In this document: in pieces, positions 48,445-60,547 of the stretch
Position numbering within the stretch: position 1 is the stretch's first letter
Layout of the letters: each line of letters opens with the position of its first letter
Assembly: GCA_030068075.1 (NCBI GenBank)
Contig: CM057826.1
Coordinates: 113,918,746-113,982,745 of the forward strand
Source of the DNA: Paguma larvata
Taxonomy: Eukaryota > Chordata > Mammalia > Carnivora > Viverridae
Direction of reading: 5' to 3'
DNA: 64,000 bases
Translations under genes and position numbers: made by a program
The notes under the pieces: model-generated
What the model was told of the DNA's origin: nothing
Databases searched by the model: none
Seen by the model: the letters and a program-made list of their open reading frames with translations, nothing else

Positions 48445-48944
48445 CATTTTAAAATAAATAATTAAACCTAGAAGCCAATTTTTAAAAAAAATTAGGAGAC
48501 ATTACATAACAACCCAGGGTCCCAACTTTTCTTGATAACTCAGAAAATCGGGGCGCCTGGACCACTATGTTCTCAGGCAGCAGTTGGCTGGAGAGGAGTC
48601 ACGCCTGGTCCTCTCAAAGCCCCATCCACCGCAGTCGGCCCCACATGCTGCTGCTTTTCAGCTCCAGGGATGAACGTTGGCTGCTCTTTGTCGTGTCACT
48701 TGACTATCACTGCTCTATTATTTCCAGATAGCACAGAAATACTGCTCTGTACCCAATATTTCTCTATACAAAATGGGGAAATAGAAGAGTGGCCAAGAGA
48801 GCCAAGTAATTCCTTTGTTTTTTTTTTACTCCTGACCTGCTATGGTCATATTCATGACTAGTTTGGACTCTATAGGCACCTGAGTTTATGACACCTGCTG
48901 TTGCTGGTAAGAAACTGCAAGAACAGGCTTTGAAAGTCATAGAT
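48445..48944. other. KCTD16 intron, nothing recognised
   Basis: Unique-looking sequence. The 109-codon frame at 48532-48861 has no recognised domain. Confidence 0.4.
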
Positions 48945-49075
48945 ACTTGGGAATAGCCCCTGGTTCTGCCACTTAATATTGTTTGTCCTTGAATAAATCA
49001 TTTGCTCTCTCTACACATTTGTTTTTCCATGAGTAAAATGGGAACAATTATGGCAAGAATACCAATCTTTTATGT
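48945..49075 (+). mobile_element. MIR fragment, plus orientation
   Basis: GGTTCTGCCACTTAATATTG, CCTTGAATAAATCATTTGC and GAGTAAAATGGGAACAATTA match MIR. Confidence 0.75.
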
Positions 49076-49447
49076 CAAGAGATAGAGATATCGTGACATA
49101 GAAAAATACACACATACATACATAATACTGGGCAATACAATGAGAACATAAAAAGTTAGATTAGCAGAGGATAGCAATTTATTTGGATAAACTAAAGAGT
49201 CTTAGTAATCTACTTTTTCTCCCAAGTATCCATGGACTTTATATCTAGCTATATAATCAAACTTTGTGTTAGTCTTTGCCACTATGGTATGAATGTGATC
49301 CAACATAAAATATTCTCTCTGGCCCACATGGACCACTGACAAATTACGGTCACTGATGAATTAAGTTTTTTTCAAAGGAATCATTTCAGTAAGTCCTGAT
49401 AAGATACATTTGCTAGAGAAGGGTCATTAAAATGTTGTAAAAACCCT
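49076..49447. other. KCTD16 intron, nothing recognised
   Basis: AT-rich unique-looking sequence before a SINE pair. Confidence 0.35.
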
Positions 49448-49612
49448 TTCCTCGGTGGCTCAGCTGGTTATCTGATTCTTGATTTCAGCTCAGGTCATGA
49501 TCTCACTGTTCATGGGTTGGATCCCCATATCAGGCTCTGCACTGACAGCATGGAGCCTGCTTGGGATTCTCTCTCTCAAAATAAATAAGTAAACTTAAAA
49601 ACAACAACAACA
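49448..49612 (+). mobile_element. Carnivore SINE, truncated (first of a pair)
   Basis: CCTCGGTGGCTCAGCTGG start (first bases lost), GGGTTGGATCCCCATATC, a shortened body and an (AAC)n tail. Confidence 0.9.
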
Positions 49613-49628
49613 ACAAACCATTTCCAGA

Positions 49629-49825
49629 GGCACCTGGTTGGCTCAGTCAGTTAAGCATCTGACTTCAGCTCAGGTCATGATCTCATGGTTTGTGAGTTCG
49701 AGCCCCACATCGGGCTCTGTGCTGACAGCTTCAGATTCTGTGTCTCCCTCTCTCTCTGCCCCTGTTCCAGCCCCTCCCCTACTCTCACTCTCTCTCTTTC
49801 TCAAAAATGAATAAACATTAAAAAA
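49629..49825 (+). mobile_element. Carnivore SINE (second of a pair)
   Basis: GGCACCTGGTTGGCTCAGTC, GTGAGTTCGAGCCCCACATC, TC-rich tract and AAAAATGAATAAACATT tail. AACCATTTCCAG and AACAAATTTCAAG flank it. It lies just after the A-rich tail of the first SINE. Confidence 0.93.
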
Positions 49826-49844
49826 CAAATTTCAAGTTCTAGTG

Positions 49845-49995
49845 GCTACTAGTTAGGTGACTGAGCAGTTTACTTCACTGAATCTGTGTTTTCACCTGTA
49901 AAATGGGTACAACAATTGCTTCTTAAGGGGTTGCAGTGAGGCTTACTCAGCAGAATGTGTGTAAAGCACTTAAAGCTCTTAGCACATAAAAGGAG
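49845..49995 (+). mobile_element. MIR fragment, plus orientation
   Basis: TTTACTTCACTGAATCTG, CACCTGTAAAATGGGTAC, GGGTTGCAGTGAGGCTTAC and GTAAAGCACTTAAAGC follow MIR. Confidence 0.85.
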
Positions 49996-50572
49996 CAGGA
50001 CACATGGTTATTCCATTTGCCTTTACTGTAGTGATTCATTTGAAAAGCATGCTACTTAGATTTAAAAAGAAAAAAAAACATGAGATTGGTTTTATTTTTA
50101 AATGAGAAGCGGAGCAATTTCAAACACTGATGGAACTGCATTACGATGATCTAGATGAACATATTTCAAAAAGCATCTATTTGCAAGGTGAATCAAAATA
50201 ATAGAAAAAGAAGGAAGTTACCACATCATCTATTTCATCTTTGCTGAATTATAGAATGTAAATGGCTCCTTTCACAGGATTAGAAAATGAACAGCTTAGA
50301 ACGATCAACATATTGAAAAAACATTGTATAGGAAAATTTAGCTGTGATTCCTAAGACATATGGTTTGGTGTTAACATTTTCCATTCCTTCGTATATTATG
50401 GTATACAGTGCTCTGCGAAACATTTCCGAGCGCAAGCAATTTCCCCATGATTCACTCAAGGAGGAATAATTCAAGTTCATGAGTATGTATTAAGTATCTG
50501 TTGTGTACAAGGTATTGCGTCAGAAGAAAAACAAGATATGGTCTTTGCCTAACGCTATCAAACCTTCTAGTA
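49996..50572. other. KCTD16 intron; right end L2-like
   Basis: Mostly unrecognised. From about 50487 the sequence ATGTATTAAGTATCTGTTGTG followed by TACAAGGTATTG resembles a reverse L2 piece, weakly supported. Confidence 0.4.
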
Positions 50573-50760
50573 CAATGTTTCTCAAAGGGCAACCCTAGGA
50601 CCCTCTGCATCACAATCACCAGAATATTTTGCAAATGCACACTTTTTTCCTGTTATCACAGACTTGGGGGTTGAAAGTTTTGTGATCTGTACCTGCCAAC
50701 CTGCATTTTAACGCACCTGGTGATTTGTATGACCCCTAAGGTGGAAGAATCAATTATCTA
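50573..50760 (+). mobile_element. MER5A-like hAT element
   Basis: CAATGTTTCTCAAAGGGCA, CATCACAATCACCAG, TTTGCAAATGCACAC, ACCTGCATTTTAACGCACC and TGGTGATTTGTATG fit MER5A. Confidence 0.75.
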
Positions 50761-51654
50761 CCAGTACCGACGGGGTTAAAGAACTGACTTCTCTTCCATT
50801 AGTAAATGGTGCACTGGTGAACTATTTAACTACATACAAGAACATTAAAAACTTAAAACTGATGATAAGTTTAAGAAATCATGCATCCAACCACCTTCTT
50901 GTACTTATTTATAAACCAAGCAAGTCTCTTCACCCCTCTAAAGTGACTACTAACTACTTAGCTGCTATCATACTTCAGTGAACAACCAGTTATTTAAAGG
51001 AAGAAAAAAAATTGCCTGATTTTTCCTACTAAGCAGATTAAACATATTATATGTATGTACAAGTGGGCTTCTATTTAGTGTTGACACAGGCAACTTCATT
51101 TAAATACACAATGAAATTTTTTTTCTAATTTCACAATTGGAAATGTTTTGACATGATGATAAAGTAACAGTGCATTTAATATCCTGACAAGTTTCCTTGG
51201 GGCTACATGTTTGGTCTTCAGAAGGACTACGAAACCCTTGAAATTTTACGCAAAACAAGGGATATTTGTATTTTTTGATAGGATGTTCACGGCTATTAGA
51301 TTCTCAGGGAGGTCTATGCATCAAAAAGCAGGTGCAAACCACTATAAAATGAAAACTGGGAAAGCAACTACAGAAAACTCATTCCGGAGATGGTGTCAGT
51401 ATAGATGGGAGACCCCCTGGATGGTAGTATGGGGGTCTGGGCTAGTTTCCTTATACTCTTCCTAGAAGGAAAATGCCTCATCTGTCACAGCGTAAAAACC
51501 TAGCAAACCAATTTCCACTAAAGCATTCATGACAGATGATGGCTTAACCTGTTACCTATCTCATTGCTTGAAGTCTTTTTCAGTGAAGCCAGACACAACC
51601 CTTCTTCCTGCTAATTGATCAGAATGGGCCCATAAGATGAAACAAATTGCCATC
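50761..51654. other. KCTD16 intron, nothing recognised
   Basis: Unique-looking sequence with no supported gene. Confidence 0.4.
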
Positions 51655-51770
51655 CCTGATTTAATTCAATCCCTCTCATTTTAGAGATGAGATATTTTAG
51701 GTTCAGAGAAGTAATACAGCTTGCCTGAGGCCAAATAACAAGTTGATATCAGCCTGTCCTAGAAGTAAAT
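51655..51770 (-). mobile_element. MIR fragment, minus orientation
   Basis: CATTTTAGAGATGAGATATTT, TTCAGAGAAGTAATACAGC and TTGCCTGAGGCCAAATAAC match reverse MIR. Confidence 0.75.
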
Positions 51771-52043
51771 TAAATCTGCCACAGACAAACTGACAAACAC
51801 TGAGATCTCATTTCCTCCTGAACACTGCCTGAACCTGGCCCCACTCCTTCCCTTTTCAGTCTTTCCTGAGTCTTCTCCGCCATCTTGCTTTTTCAGCAAT
51901 TCCCGTTTCGAATTTCTTATCTTTTTATTTTAAGGAAACAGGGCGCTATGTCTATGGAATATAAAATAATTACTAACTGGAAGATAAGCATATTTGCAAA
52001 ATTGGAATTAAAAATGAGGTCTCTGGTTTCATTACTTTTCTTT

Positions 52044-52075
<32 letters not shown>

Positions 52076-52081
52076 ACACAC
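52044..52081. repeat. (CA)n microsatellite
   Basis: About 19 CA units with one TA interruption. Confidence 0.95.
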
Positions 52082-52339
52082 GAGAAGTATACACAAGAAC
52101 CATGTTTCCTGAGATACTGTGTGGACCAGTGGAACTTGTATATTTCATACACTATTTCCTGTTTTTTTTTTTTTTCCTATTGCTTCATTTTAGTCCTCTT
52201 ACAACCTCACACATCCGTTGTTCTATAGAATCAAGGCCTATGGAGCCTCCTTCTTTTCTCTTTTCCTTTTCTCCTTCTTTCTCTCTTATTTTTTTCTTTC
52301 ATTTTTTGCTTTGATCCCTGGATGTTAAACTTGTTTGTA

Positions 52340-53035
52340 AACACGTCTTAGATCCCTATAAAGGCTGTACATTCCTTGAGGGCTATATATGTCCCTGTCT
52401 GCCTTATTCATCTTTGTATTCTTCATTTTAGCTTCAAATGTTGCTCAGAGAAAGTTTGTCTGTGCACTATCACTGCCACCCCCACTCCAACCTTTTCCTT
52501 CTTTTCCTGGGGGAATATCTTCTCTTCAACTCACAGAACATGGCCATCCCAGCAGCTGCTCATCATGGTACCCTGCCGCCAGCCAGAGACAGGTGTGTCT
52601 CTCAGATCTGGCCAATCATAGCCAATCACTCCCACTATGGCACATGACTGGTGAAAGGGAGGTATACGACCCAAGCTGGACCAGAGTCCTTCACAAGATT
52701 AAGTTGAGCTGTTAGATCTTGGGTCTACATCTTGGGTGACGCAAATAAAATGGTGTCAGTTCACTGCCTGAGGCCATGTTCCCTTTTGTTCAAGGAGGAA
52801 CCCCTTGTAGCTAAAGAGGATGATAGCAACGTGCAGAAGAACAAAGAAGCCATAGGGAACCCAGCTGTCTCCTGTTCTCTGCATTCTGTGAGCTACACCA
52901 GTATCCTTCCAAAAAATTTTACCTTTGGCTCAAGTTTGCTCCAGTTGGATTTTTGACTTTCAACCAAAAGTTCCTGACAAAAATACTCATAATGCCTTGC
53001 CCCAAGTAAATGCTTAATGAAGATTTACTGAAAGG
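52340..53035 (+). mobile_element. L2 tail split by a later element
   Basis: TACATTCCTTGAGGGCTATAT and TTCATCTTTGTATTCTTCAT on the left, then AATGCCTTGCCCCAAGTAAA and TGCTTAATGAAGATTTACTG on the right, make one L2 3' tail. About 550 bases in the middle belong to another repeat. Confidence 0.7.
52590..52985 (+). mobile_element. Old interspersed repeat, same family as 44160-44525
   Basis: GGCCAATCATAGCCAATCAC, GGCACATGACTGG, CGACCCAAGCTGGACCAGAG and TTTGCTCCAGTTGGATTTTTG, then CAACCAAAAGTTCCTGAC. The terminal block matches the reverse of 62975-63005. Confidence 0.55.
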
Positions 53036-54212
53036 TTTTTATTTTAAATCAGTCTATTTCATTTTTCTTATCTCTGCTTCTTTAAATTGTACTTTTCTTC
53101 CTGCCTAATGTCAGTTTCCTCCTTTGGAGAAATATTTTACCGCCACCTGCTACAGATGTTCTCATGCAAGATGTCAGTGCAGCAGTACACAGCAGAACAC
53201 CCAATCCTGAAACGACACTTCAGGAAAAAAGAAATATTATTCTTGTTAACTGATATCAGAAAACAAAAGCTGAGAGAGGGGTGGGAGAAGACACTGTGTT
53301 CAGCTTAAGAACATCTAAAACGAGCATTTAGGAAACAGCATCTGCTCTGCTCACTGGCCCCATCTCTTCTTCCAGAACTGAACTGTTGCTCATTCAGCAT
53401 TCCACAGCGCACATGTCACTGGTGCATTTCTCCTAACTTTACAAAGCACCTGGGAGATTATCTCACTTCGGAAAATAATCACTTTTTGGCGTCCACCTTC
53501 TCAACTTGCTAATTTCTAGGCTGTATCACAACAATGGAGCAGTAGGGATTGCAAACAATATTGCTCATTATTCACAGCAAGCATAAAAAGAAGGGCTTGC
53601 TTTGAAATTCTGAGATAAGGTAATCCTTGCAAAATGCCAATTTGATTTAAGTCATTCACTCAGGCGAACATGGTTCCTGGAACACTCTGCTGAAATGACA
53701 CAAGAATTAAAGGTCTTGTGATGGATGAGGGAGCAAGATCTAATGGGTGCTTTAATAAATGTATTCTGACTTGGTAATCCACCTAGATTTATCAACAGAA
53801 AATGCCCCTGTCTAAATAAAATTACCGAGTTATGGCGTAAAAACAATGACAAATGCCTTGTAATTGGCTGTTCTACAAGTGCTGGCACCGGGAAGACAAG
53901 CATGATATTGGTATGTAGAACGGTTTTAAGATGCTGAGTAGGGGACGAGCAACAGCAGTGGAGGGCTGGCCATCATTCTATCTACTTCACGTGGTTTTGA
54001 GTCAGAACAGGTAGCAATGCTTAAAGAAGTTGTAACTGGAGTACAGAGCTTTGGAAGATACTGCTAGCTAACTTGGCATCCTCTCACAAGGTCTAAGAAA
54101 GGAAAAAGGACCGACTGTACCTATAAATGGGGCAAGCACAGCCCTGATGCAGCTACAGATCAAGGCCTACGTACATCCCATTTGGAAGTATATATTCATT
54201 TTTGTAACCTGC
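53036..54212. other. KCTD16 intron, nothing recognised
   Basis: About 1.2 kb of unique-looking sequence. Confidence 0.4.
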
Positions 54213-54432
54213 ATTTTTTAAAAATTTTTTAAAATATTTATTCATTTTTGAGGGAGACAGAGCAGAGCGTTAGCAGGGGAAGGGCAGAGAGAGAGGGAGA
54301 TACAGAATCTGAAGCAGGCTCCAGGCTCTGAGCTGTCAGCACAGAGCCCGAAGCAGGGCTCGAACCCACAAACTGTGAGATCATGACCTGAGCCGAAGTT
54401 GGACGCTTAACCGACTGAGCCACACGGAAACC
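54213..54432 (-). mobile_element. Carnivore SINE, minus orientation
   Basis: T/A-rich tail, TATTTATTCATTTTTGAGG, AGCAGGCTCCAGGCTCTGAG, GATCATGACCTGAGCCG and CCGACTGAGCCACACGG. TGTAACCTGCATTTTTT and TGTAAACTACTTTTTTG flank it. Confidence 0.93.
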
Positions 54433-54439
54433 CCTGTAA

Positions 54440-54640
54440 ACTACTTTTTTGATTTAGCATTACACTATGAGTATCTTCCCATGTCATTAGATATCCTTCT
54501 TAAGTATGTCCTCATTTTAAGTGGTAACATACTCTTCTATAAAATACCACAGTCTACTTAATAAATCCCTGTTGTTGGGTATTAGCTTGTTGTCTTTTCT
54601 CACCTCATTATAGAAGTTCCTTTACCATGCATGCTGTAAC
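54440..54640 (-). mobile_element. Possible old LINE tail, antisense
   Basis: CTTCCCATGTCATTAGATATC, then ATACTCTTCTATAAAATACC and CCTGTTGTTGGGTATTAGC resemble a widespread LINE 3' region in reverse. Weak. Confidence 0.4.
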
Positions 54641-56839
54641 AATGATAGGACACATCATCTTTGTCAACAGAACAAATTTTACTTGTGATGTTATTGAATA
54701 GTGACTGACACTCACTTCCCCAACCAGATATCCAAATCAAACACATGGGGCTGTACTATTTGGAGACAGAACTGAAATGGACCTAGGCCAAGCAAGAAGA
54801 ATAAATAGCATTTGCTGAAATTTTTCAGTACAGCCTGTTGTATTTTTCACGGAAATAAGGGGAACATAAATACTTCCATTTGTGGATCTGTTGGAAATTT
54901 TTAAAATGTGGATGTTCTAACTTTCAAGCTGCCCGAGTAAGTGGGAAGATTAGTACATGACATACCACTCAGATTCCCAAATCAACACACAATCAGACAG
55001 ACACAGTAAGATGGAAATCAACAGCTCAGAGAGCCTGGTCCTGGCTTCTCTTAGACAAACACTAGACCACAGCTTTGATGATTATCAGCTCAGCAAAGTT
55101 AATGGCACTTTCAGGTTTTACATACTAAGCAGCTCACAGTTTAGCCAGACAATTTATTTCTAGTCTCACATGCCCTGTTTTGTCACTCAGAAAGCAGAGA
55201 TTTTAGATGACATTTAAGAGTCAGAGAATGTGATAAGTAGATAAAAGACACTGATTAAAATTCTACCGGGGGACCCACTCCAGATTTTTGATTGAAGTTC
55301 CACTCCTCATGTAGACAAATGTCTTCCTGCCCAGGGCTTTTATGGCTAATCCAACATCCTGGGCCCCACATGCCTTTAAGGACAAATAAGGTAAGATTAT
55401 CCAAACCCTATTCAAATTTTGTCCGCTTATTTTTGGAAGCTTCAGGCATCCTCTATCAGAGTCTCTCTCAGTTACTTCTTGGGACCCCCAGGGTTGACTC
55501 GAGGTGCCCCAGAATAAATGTATTCATGTTTCTCATCTTTATCATTCTTACAGCTGTTAGGTATGCTAGCTGGATATTCCCAAAGTTGCCAGTTCTAGAG
55601 TTGTGAGACTAACTGTAACGTTAATGCAGTGACAGAGACAGAGGCTGTCTCTCTGCAAAACTCTCTCACTTAACTTTGAAAACAAATCACCTTCTTACTC
55701 CATTGACATCCAAACCTAGTCCAAGGAGTCAGGTGGACTACTCATGACATGTCATTCTACCTTGTTCTAGATGCTAACCAGGCACAAAAACTTCTTCCTA
55801 CTCTTTTACACACAGCAACCTCTCTTATAAGTCAACCCACGCAAATAGATGCTTGACTGATTCCCAGGCCAACGGATTCACGTGCAGCTCAACTATGAAT
55901 ACAAGACTGGGCTCGGAGGAAAACCCTCTTAATACAAATCATATCGTCTTCTTGCAGGGAGACGTGGGGCTTGAGAGGATCATCTGATTTCACTTCAAAA
56001 TCAAATGATTTGTCTGATTTTGAAAATCTAAGTCAGGAAACACCCACATTAAATCATTTGGAGTTAAGGACAAAAAACAAAAAAAAAAAAAACAAAAAAA
56101 AACCCAACTTCCTGTGTATTCTGAACAAGATTTTCCAATTAAAAACAAGTAACCAAGACATGCCTACACTTGCCCTTGCGGCCTGCCTGCCACACGACAG
56201 CTGGGAAAAGTTCTGAGAAACCGGAATAACAAACCAGAGCTTAAAACCACTAAGGGAGAGAAGGAGCAGAGAGAAGCTCGAGATGCTGAAAAAAGCAGAG
56301 GCCACAGAGATTACACGAACCTCATCTCCTCTGTCAGGAGTGAAGTTACCTTGAGGGTTATCAGTGAGCACTTGACAGCTATTTTTGCCTCAGTCTAGCT
56401 CCTTTGATAGGGTCCCTAAGAATACTGCCTTTCAGGATATATTAATAACATATTATTATATAATTTTAATTATTCATATCAATATAATATTGCAATATAT
56501 TATATATTATATTCTAGGATGCTATATGCAAGGGATTTCTCTTTGGAGTTTAGCCAGCCTTCAGCAGAGGCACTGCTCCTGCATATACAACTGCATGATT
56601 CATCGGACTCTTGAAGGACCCCTCTTCCCAAGACAGGAATTAAGGTTTCTTCCCTGAAAATGCCCAAGTATGGTTCCAGCTCTCAGTCCCCACAAGGAAA
56701 CTAAACTGTCCTGTTTTAACCATGGCATCTGGAACAGGAACACAAACACACATCTTAAGAAGTCACTTTGGAGCCATTCCTTCAACCCCTTACCTCCCAG
56801 ATCCAATCAGTCATCAAGGCTTGTCAATACCACCTCCTA
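54641..56839. other. KCTD16 intron, long stretch without recognised elements
   Basis: No gene. AT-rich sequence at 56438-56517 with alternating ATAT blocks; an A-rich run at 56070-56106. The 104-codon frame at 55292-55606 has no recognised domain. Confidence 0.4.
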
Positions 56840-56979
56840 AATATTGCCATATTCTACCTCTTTTCTTTCTGTCCACATATCCACTGCCTTAGCTCAGGCC
56901 ATGGTATCTTTTTTTTTAAGCTTATTTATTCATTTTGAGAGAGAGAGAGCACATGCAAGCAGGGAAGGGGCAGGGAAGG

Positions 56980-57041
<62 letters not shown>

Positions 57042-57800
57042 CAAACAGGCTCCACACTGGCAGTACAGAGCATGATGCTACATTCAAACTCAGCAATGGG
57101 GAGATCATGATCTGAGTTGAAAACAGTCCAGAGTCAGAGGCTTAAATGACTGAGCCACCCCGGTGCCACAAGCTATGGTATCATTTACTGAATAACCACG
57201 GCAGTTTCTTAACCAGTCATGTCCTCCACAGCCCATCCTCCACTTTACAGCCAGATACTAAAGAACAAATTTGACCAAGATATAGTTCTGCTTAAAGCCC
57301 TTCTGAGGAACCTCTATGCCTACAGAGTGGGGTCTGTGCTCCTCAGAACAGCACAGCAGATCATGACGTGGCTTCTGCCCTATACCAGCCGTGGTCAAGT
57401 GTCAGCTCTGGTCATTTCCACCTCTCACTGCTCACTCCAGCCAGATCAGGTACTGTAATTCCCAGAAATACAACGTTTTCTGCCATCACCAGGCCAGTAC
57501 ATACATAGTACCCTCTGACTGCAGTGCGTTTGTCACCTGTCTCACCTCTCTTAGTCCGATACATGATTCCACTATACATTTATAACCATAATGGGCCTGG
57601 TCCATCCCCCAATTGTTTTCCTACTTGCCAGCCTCAGGATGGGCATATACTAAGACAACATTAAGCCGACTATGTCATTAAGCAGACTATGTTTTAGTTG
57701 TCTGTTTACACGTGTATGTATGTCTTCCGTGTATATGTATGTGAACTTCTGAGGCAAGGACTATGTTGTATTTATTACTGCATCTCCAGAGCCTAGATCA
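56840..57800 (+). mobile_element. L2 LINE 3' region, plus orientation, split by a SINE
   Basis: After the SINE: CTTAAAGCCCTTCTGAGGAAC, ACGTGGCTTCTGCCCTATAC, CTCACTGCTCACTCCAGCC, AGGCAAGGACTATGTTG and TGCATCTCCAGAGCCTAG, the L2 order. The left part to 56900 is a plausible continuation. Confidence 0.7.
56909..57170 (-). mobile_element. Carnivore SINE, minus orientation, with expanded (GA)n
   Basis: Poly-T, CTTATTTATTCATTTTGAG, a duplicated GGGAAGGGGCAG block, a pure (GA)n of about 56 bases at 56983-57038, then the reverse body ending in CTGAGCCACCCCGGTGCC. CATGGTATC and CTATGGTATC flank it. Confidence 0.94.
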
Positions 57801-57814
57801 GAGCCGGGAAGGTT

Positions 57815-58166
57815 GTACTGATTGCTGGCCTGCCATGACAAAATACTGTAGACCAAGTGGCTTCAGCAAGAGAAATTTACATCTCACACTTCCGGAAAGT
57901 CCAAGATCAAGGTCCCCACAAGGCACGTTTCATTCTGAGTCCTTTTCTCTTGGCTTATAGGTGGCTGCTATCTCACTGTGTGCTCATATGACCTCTTCTT
58001 TGTATATGCAAAGGGAGAGAGAGAGAGAAAGCTCCCAGGTGCCCCCACCTCATGACCTCGTTTAACACTAATTACCTCCCTAAGACCTCATCTCCAAGCA
58101 CCGTAAAACTGGAGACTAGGGCTGCAACATATGAATTTGGGGGGCACACATTTAGTCCATAGCAGA
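57815..58166 (-). mobile_element. MaLR (MLT1/MST-type) LTR, minus orientation
   Basis: Read in reverse it starts TGCTATGGACTAAATGTGTG and CCCCCCAAATTCATATGTTG, continues with GGAGATGAGGTCTTAGGGAG and GGTAATTAG, and ends with AAATTTCTCTTGCTGAAGCC, TACAGTATTTTGTCATGG. This is the expected MaLR LTR order. No internal coding part is present. Confidence 0.75.
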
Positions 58167-58283
58167 GCTGTAATGAATGCTGGAATAAGATATGGTGATT
58201 AATTTAACAAATGACGTCTTCGACTAAATTTGTCCATTTCTTTTAAACGATTAAGTACAATTATCTACCCATCCACTAGACTG

Positions 58284-58499
58284 GTGGTTTTCAGGTATGT
58301 GTGCAGAGGGTATTTTGCTCCCCCACCCCCAGGAGACATGTGGCAATGTCTGCAGATATTTTTGATTACCACCACTGGGTTGGGGGTGTTTAACGGGACC
58401 TAGTAAGTAGAGGATATTGCCAATCATTCTATACTGCACAGGACAGCCCCTCACAAAAAGTTATCTGGCTCAAAATAGTGCCAAGACTAAGAAACCCTG
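58284..58499 (+). mobile_element. MER20-like hAT DNA transposon
   Basis: CCAGGAGACATGTGGCAATG, TCTGCAGATATTTTTG, CTGCACAGGACAGCCCC and TTATCTGGCTCAAAATAGTG, ending AAGAAACCCTG. Opposite orientation to the copy at 18735. Confidence 0.85.
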
Positions 58500-58620
58500 T
58501 GCTAAAATATAAGGACCAAGGCAGGAAATTTATCTTATTCTTTACCATATCACCAGCATTTAGAACAGTGCCCCATACATAATAGATGCTCAAATACAGT
58601 AGTATGAAATACATAATTGA
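58500..58620 (+). mobile_element. L2 tail fragment
   Basis: AAGGCAGGAAATTTATCTTA, CCAGCATTTAGAACAGTGCC and ATAATAGATGCTCAAATA match the L2 3' tail. Confidence 0.65.
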
Positions 58621-58799
58621 GTAAATTAAAGCACATGGGAAATTGCCCAGAAGTCATCTGCCTTCTGCCTTGGTAATTCTCCCTCAATTACCTCTCATCT
58701 ACTGCTTCTTGCTTTTTAGTTATCCAGGTTTCTTTTATCTATGTTTGTTCTATAACTCAATTCCTACCTTTACCAAGTTCAGAGGTCATAATTTCTAAA

Positions 58800-59015
58800 G
58801 ACTTCCCTGTCCAAAATGGTAGCAACCAGCCACATGTGGCTATCTACTTTAAATTTCAATTATTTAAAATTAAATAAAATTAAAACTTCAGTCATTTCCC
58901 CAGTCACTAGCTACATTTCAGGTGCTCAACAGCCACATGTAATCAAAGCTACCATATTAGACATATTAGATGTATTTCCATTTCTGCAAAAAGTTCTTTT
59001 GGGCAGTGCTGGCTT
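58800..59015 (+). mobile_element. hAT-type non-autonomous element (MER3-type)
   Basis: CTGTCCAAAATGGTAGCAAC, AGCCACATGTGGCTATC, a TTTAAAATTAAATAAAATTA centre, CATTTCAGGTGCTCAACAGC and TTCTTTTGGGCAGTGCTGG. The ends are roughly palindromic. Confidence 0.7.
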
Positions 59016-60057
59016 ATAGAGATGAGGTAGGTTATTCCTTCTTCATCTCCACAAATAACAACTAGAAATAAAAGACATTTTACCTCTGCCTTTAGGACGT
59101 TATCTTAACAGGAGCAGAGAAAGATGAAGAAACACAATGCTTGATAACTGTGGGGGAAACCTTCCCATTCAAATTAGACATAAACAAGAGAAAATATGAT
59201 GAATTGGCAAGGGTATATCTTGTATGCTAAAGGGATATTCTGACTGAAAGACAAAAATAAATAAATAAATAAAATCAGCAAAATGCTTTGTGGCAGAGTT
59301 TATTACTTATTTTTGTTGTTTTGGTCATAAGAAAAAGATCAGGTAAAGTAAGCTAACAGGGCATTTTAAATCCCAGCAACTGAATTCAGAAAAAGGTGCA
59401 GGCAACATAGTGCCCTATTAACCTTTCAGAATTTAGTTTGAAAGGTGGTTTGAAAGGTAGTAGGAAGGCAAAATGCAACAAGGCAAGTTTTTTTTTCTTT
59501 CTCCAAAGTATACTGGAAACTGAGCAAAGAAACACATGTTAAATGGACATAATGGAAAAACAAATCGAAGCCAGATTACAAGAGCAATATTTTAAATATC
59601 AAAGTGTCTTAATTTGGTTGTTTCGTAGGAAGATCCCTACAATTCTACTAAACAGTGGCAAACAAGACAAGAAGAGATACGACTAGTTGTATAACTAAAG
59701 ATAGTGTGGTACAATGGAAAGGGCATAAGCTTGGTAGTTGAAGGACCTGTGCTCCAAAGATGACCATGCCATTAATGGATTGTACAAGCGAGTGAGTACA
59801 AGTCCACCTCATGGTACCGCTTCTCTACAACAGTCACAATTCTGTGTGATTGTTGTGCAGTTCAGAAATGATACATATACATCTTTACCAGCATGGTTTA
59901 GTACACAGAAAGTCTGTAGCAAACAGAAGATATTTTTGTTATTAATATATTTAACTTCTGAACTTCTATTTCCCCGTCAGCTGAAGAGAAACAATAATCG
60001 CTCTCCTGTGTTTTTTTCCCAACACTGTGAGGTAATAACAAAAATAAAAGTAATTCA
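59016..60057. other. KCTD16 intron with one MIR piece
   Basis: Mostly unrecognised. A short MIR head lies at about 59700-59790 (AGTGTGGTACAATGGAAAGG, GTTGAAGGACCTGTGCTCC). No gene. Confidence 0.45.
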
Positions 60058-60512
60058 TATATCTAAGGCCAACTGACTTTTGACAAGAGAGCCAAGACCA
60101 TTTAATGGGGAAAGAATATTCTTTGCAACAAATGATACTGAATCAACTGGATATACACGTGCAAAAAAGTTTGACCTCTATCTCACACAATACACAAAAA
60201 TTAATGCAAATGGACCATGCCTAATATAAAAGAGCTAAAATTAAATAAAAAAAAAAAAAAACTCTTACAGGAAAACAGGGGTAAATCTTTAGGATCTGTG
60301 ATTTGGTAATAGATTCTTAGCTACTACACCAAAACCACAAAAAACAAAAGAAAAAGTAAATTGTACTTTATTGAAATTTGAAAATTATGTATCAAAGAAT
60401 ATTATCAAAAAAATAAAAAAGATAATCCACAGAATGGGAGAAAATATTGTGAATCCTTTATCTGACATGATTTAATATCCAGGATATAAAAAGGACTCTT
60501 ACAACTCAGTAA

Positions 60513-60515
<3 letters not shown>

Positions 60516-60545
<30 letters not shown>
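60516..60545. repeat. (CA)15 microsatellite inside L1
   Basis: Uninterrupted CA run where L1 ORF2 normally has an A-rich stretch. Confidence 0.95.

Positions 60546-60547
<2 letters not shown>

Noticed and set aside
48550..48560. GGGGCGCCTGG resembling a SINE start
   Set aside because: The match ends after 11 bases; the following sequence is not SINE.
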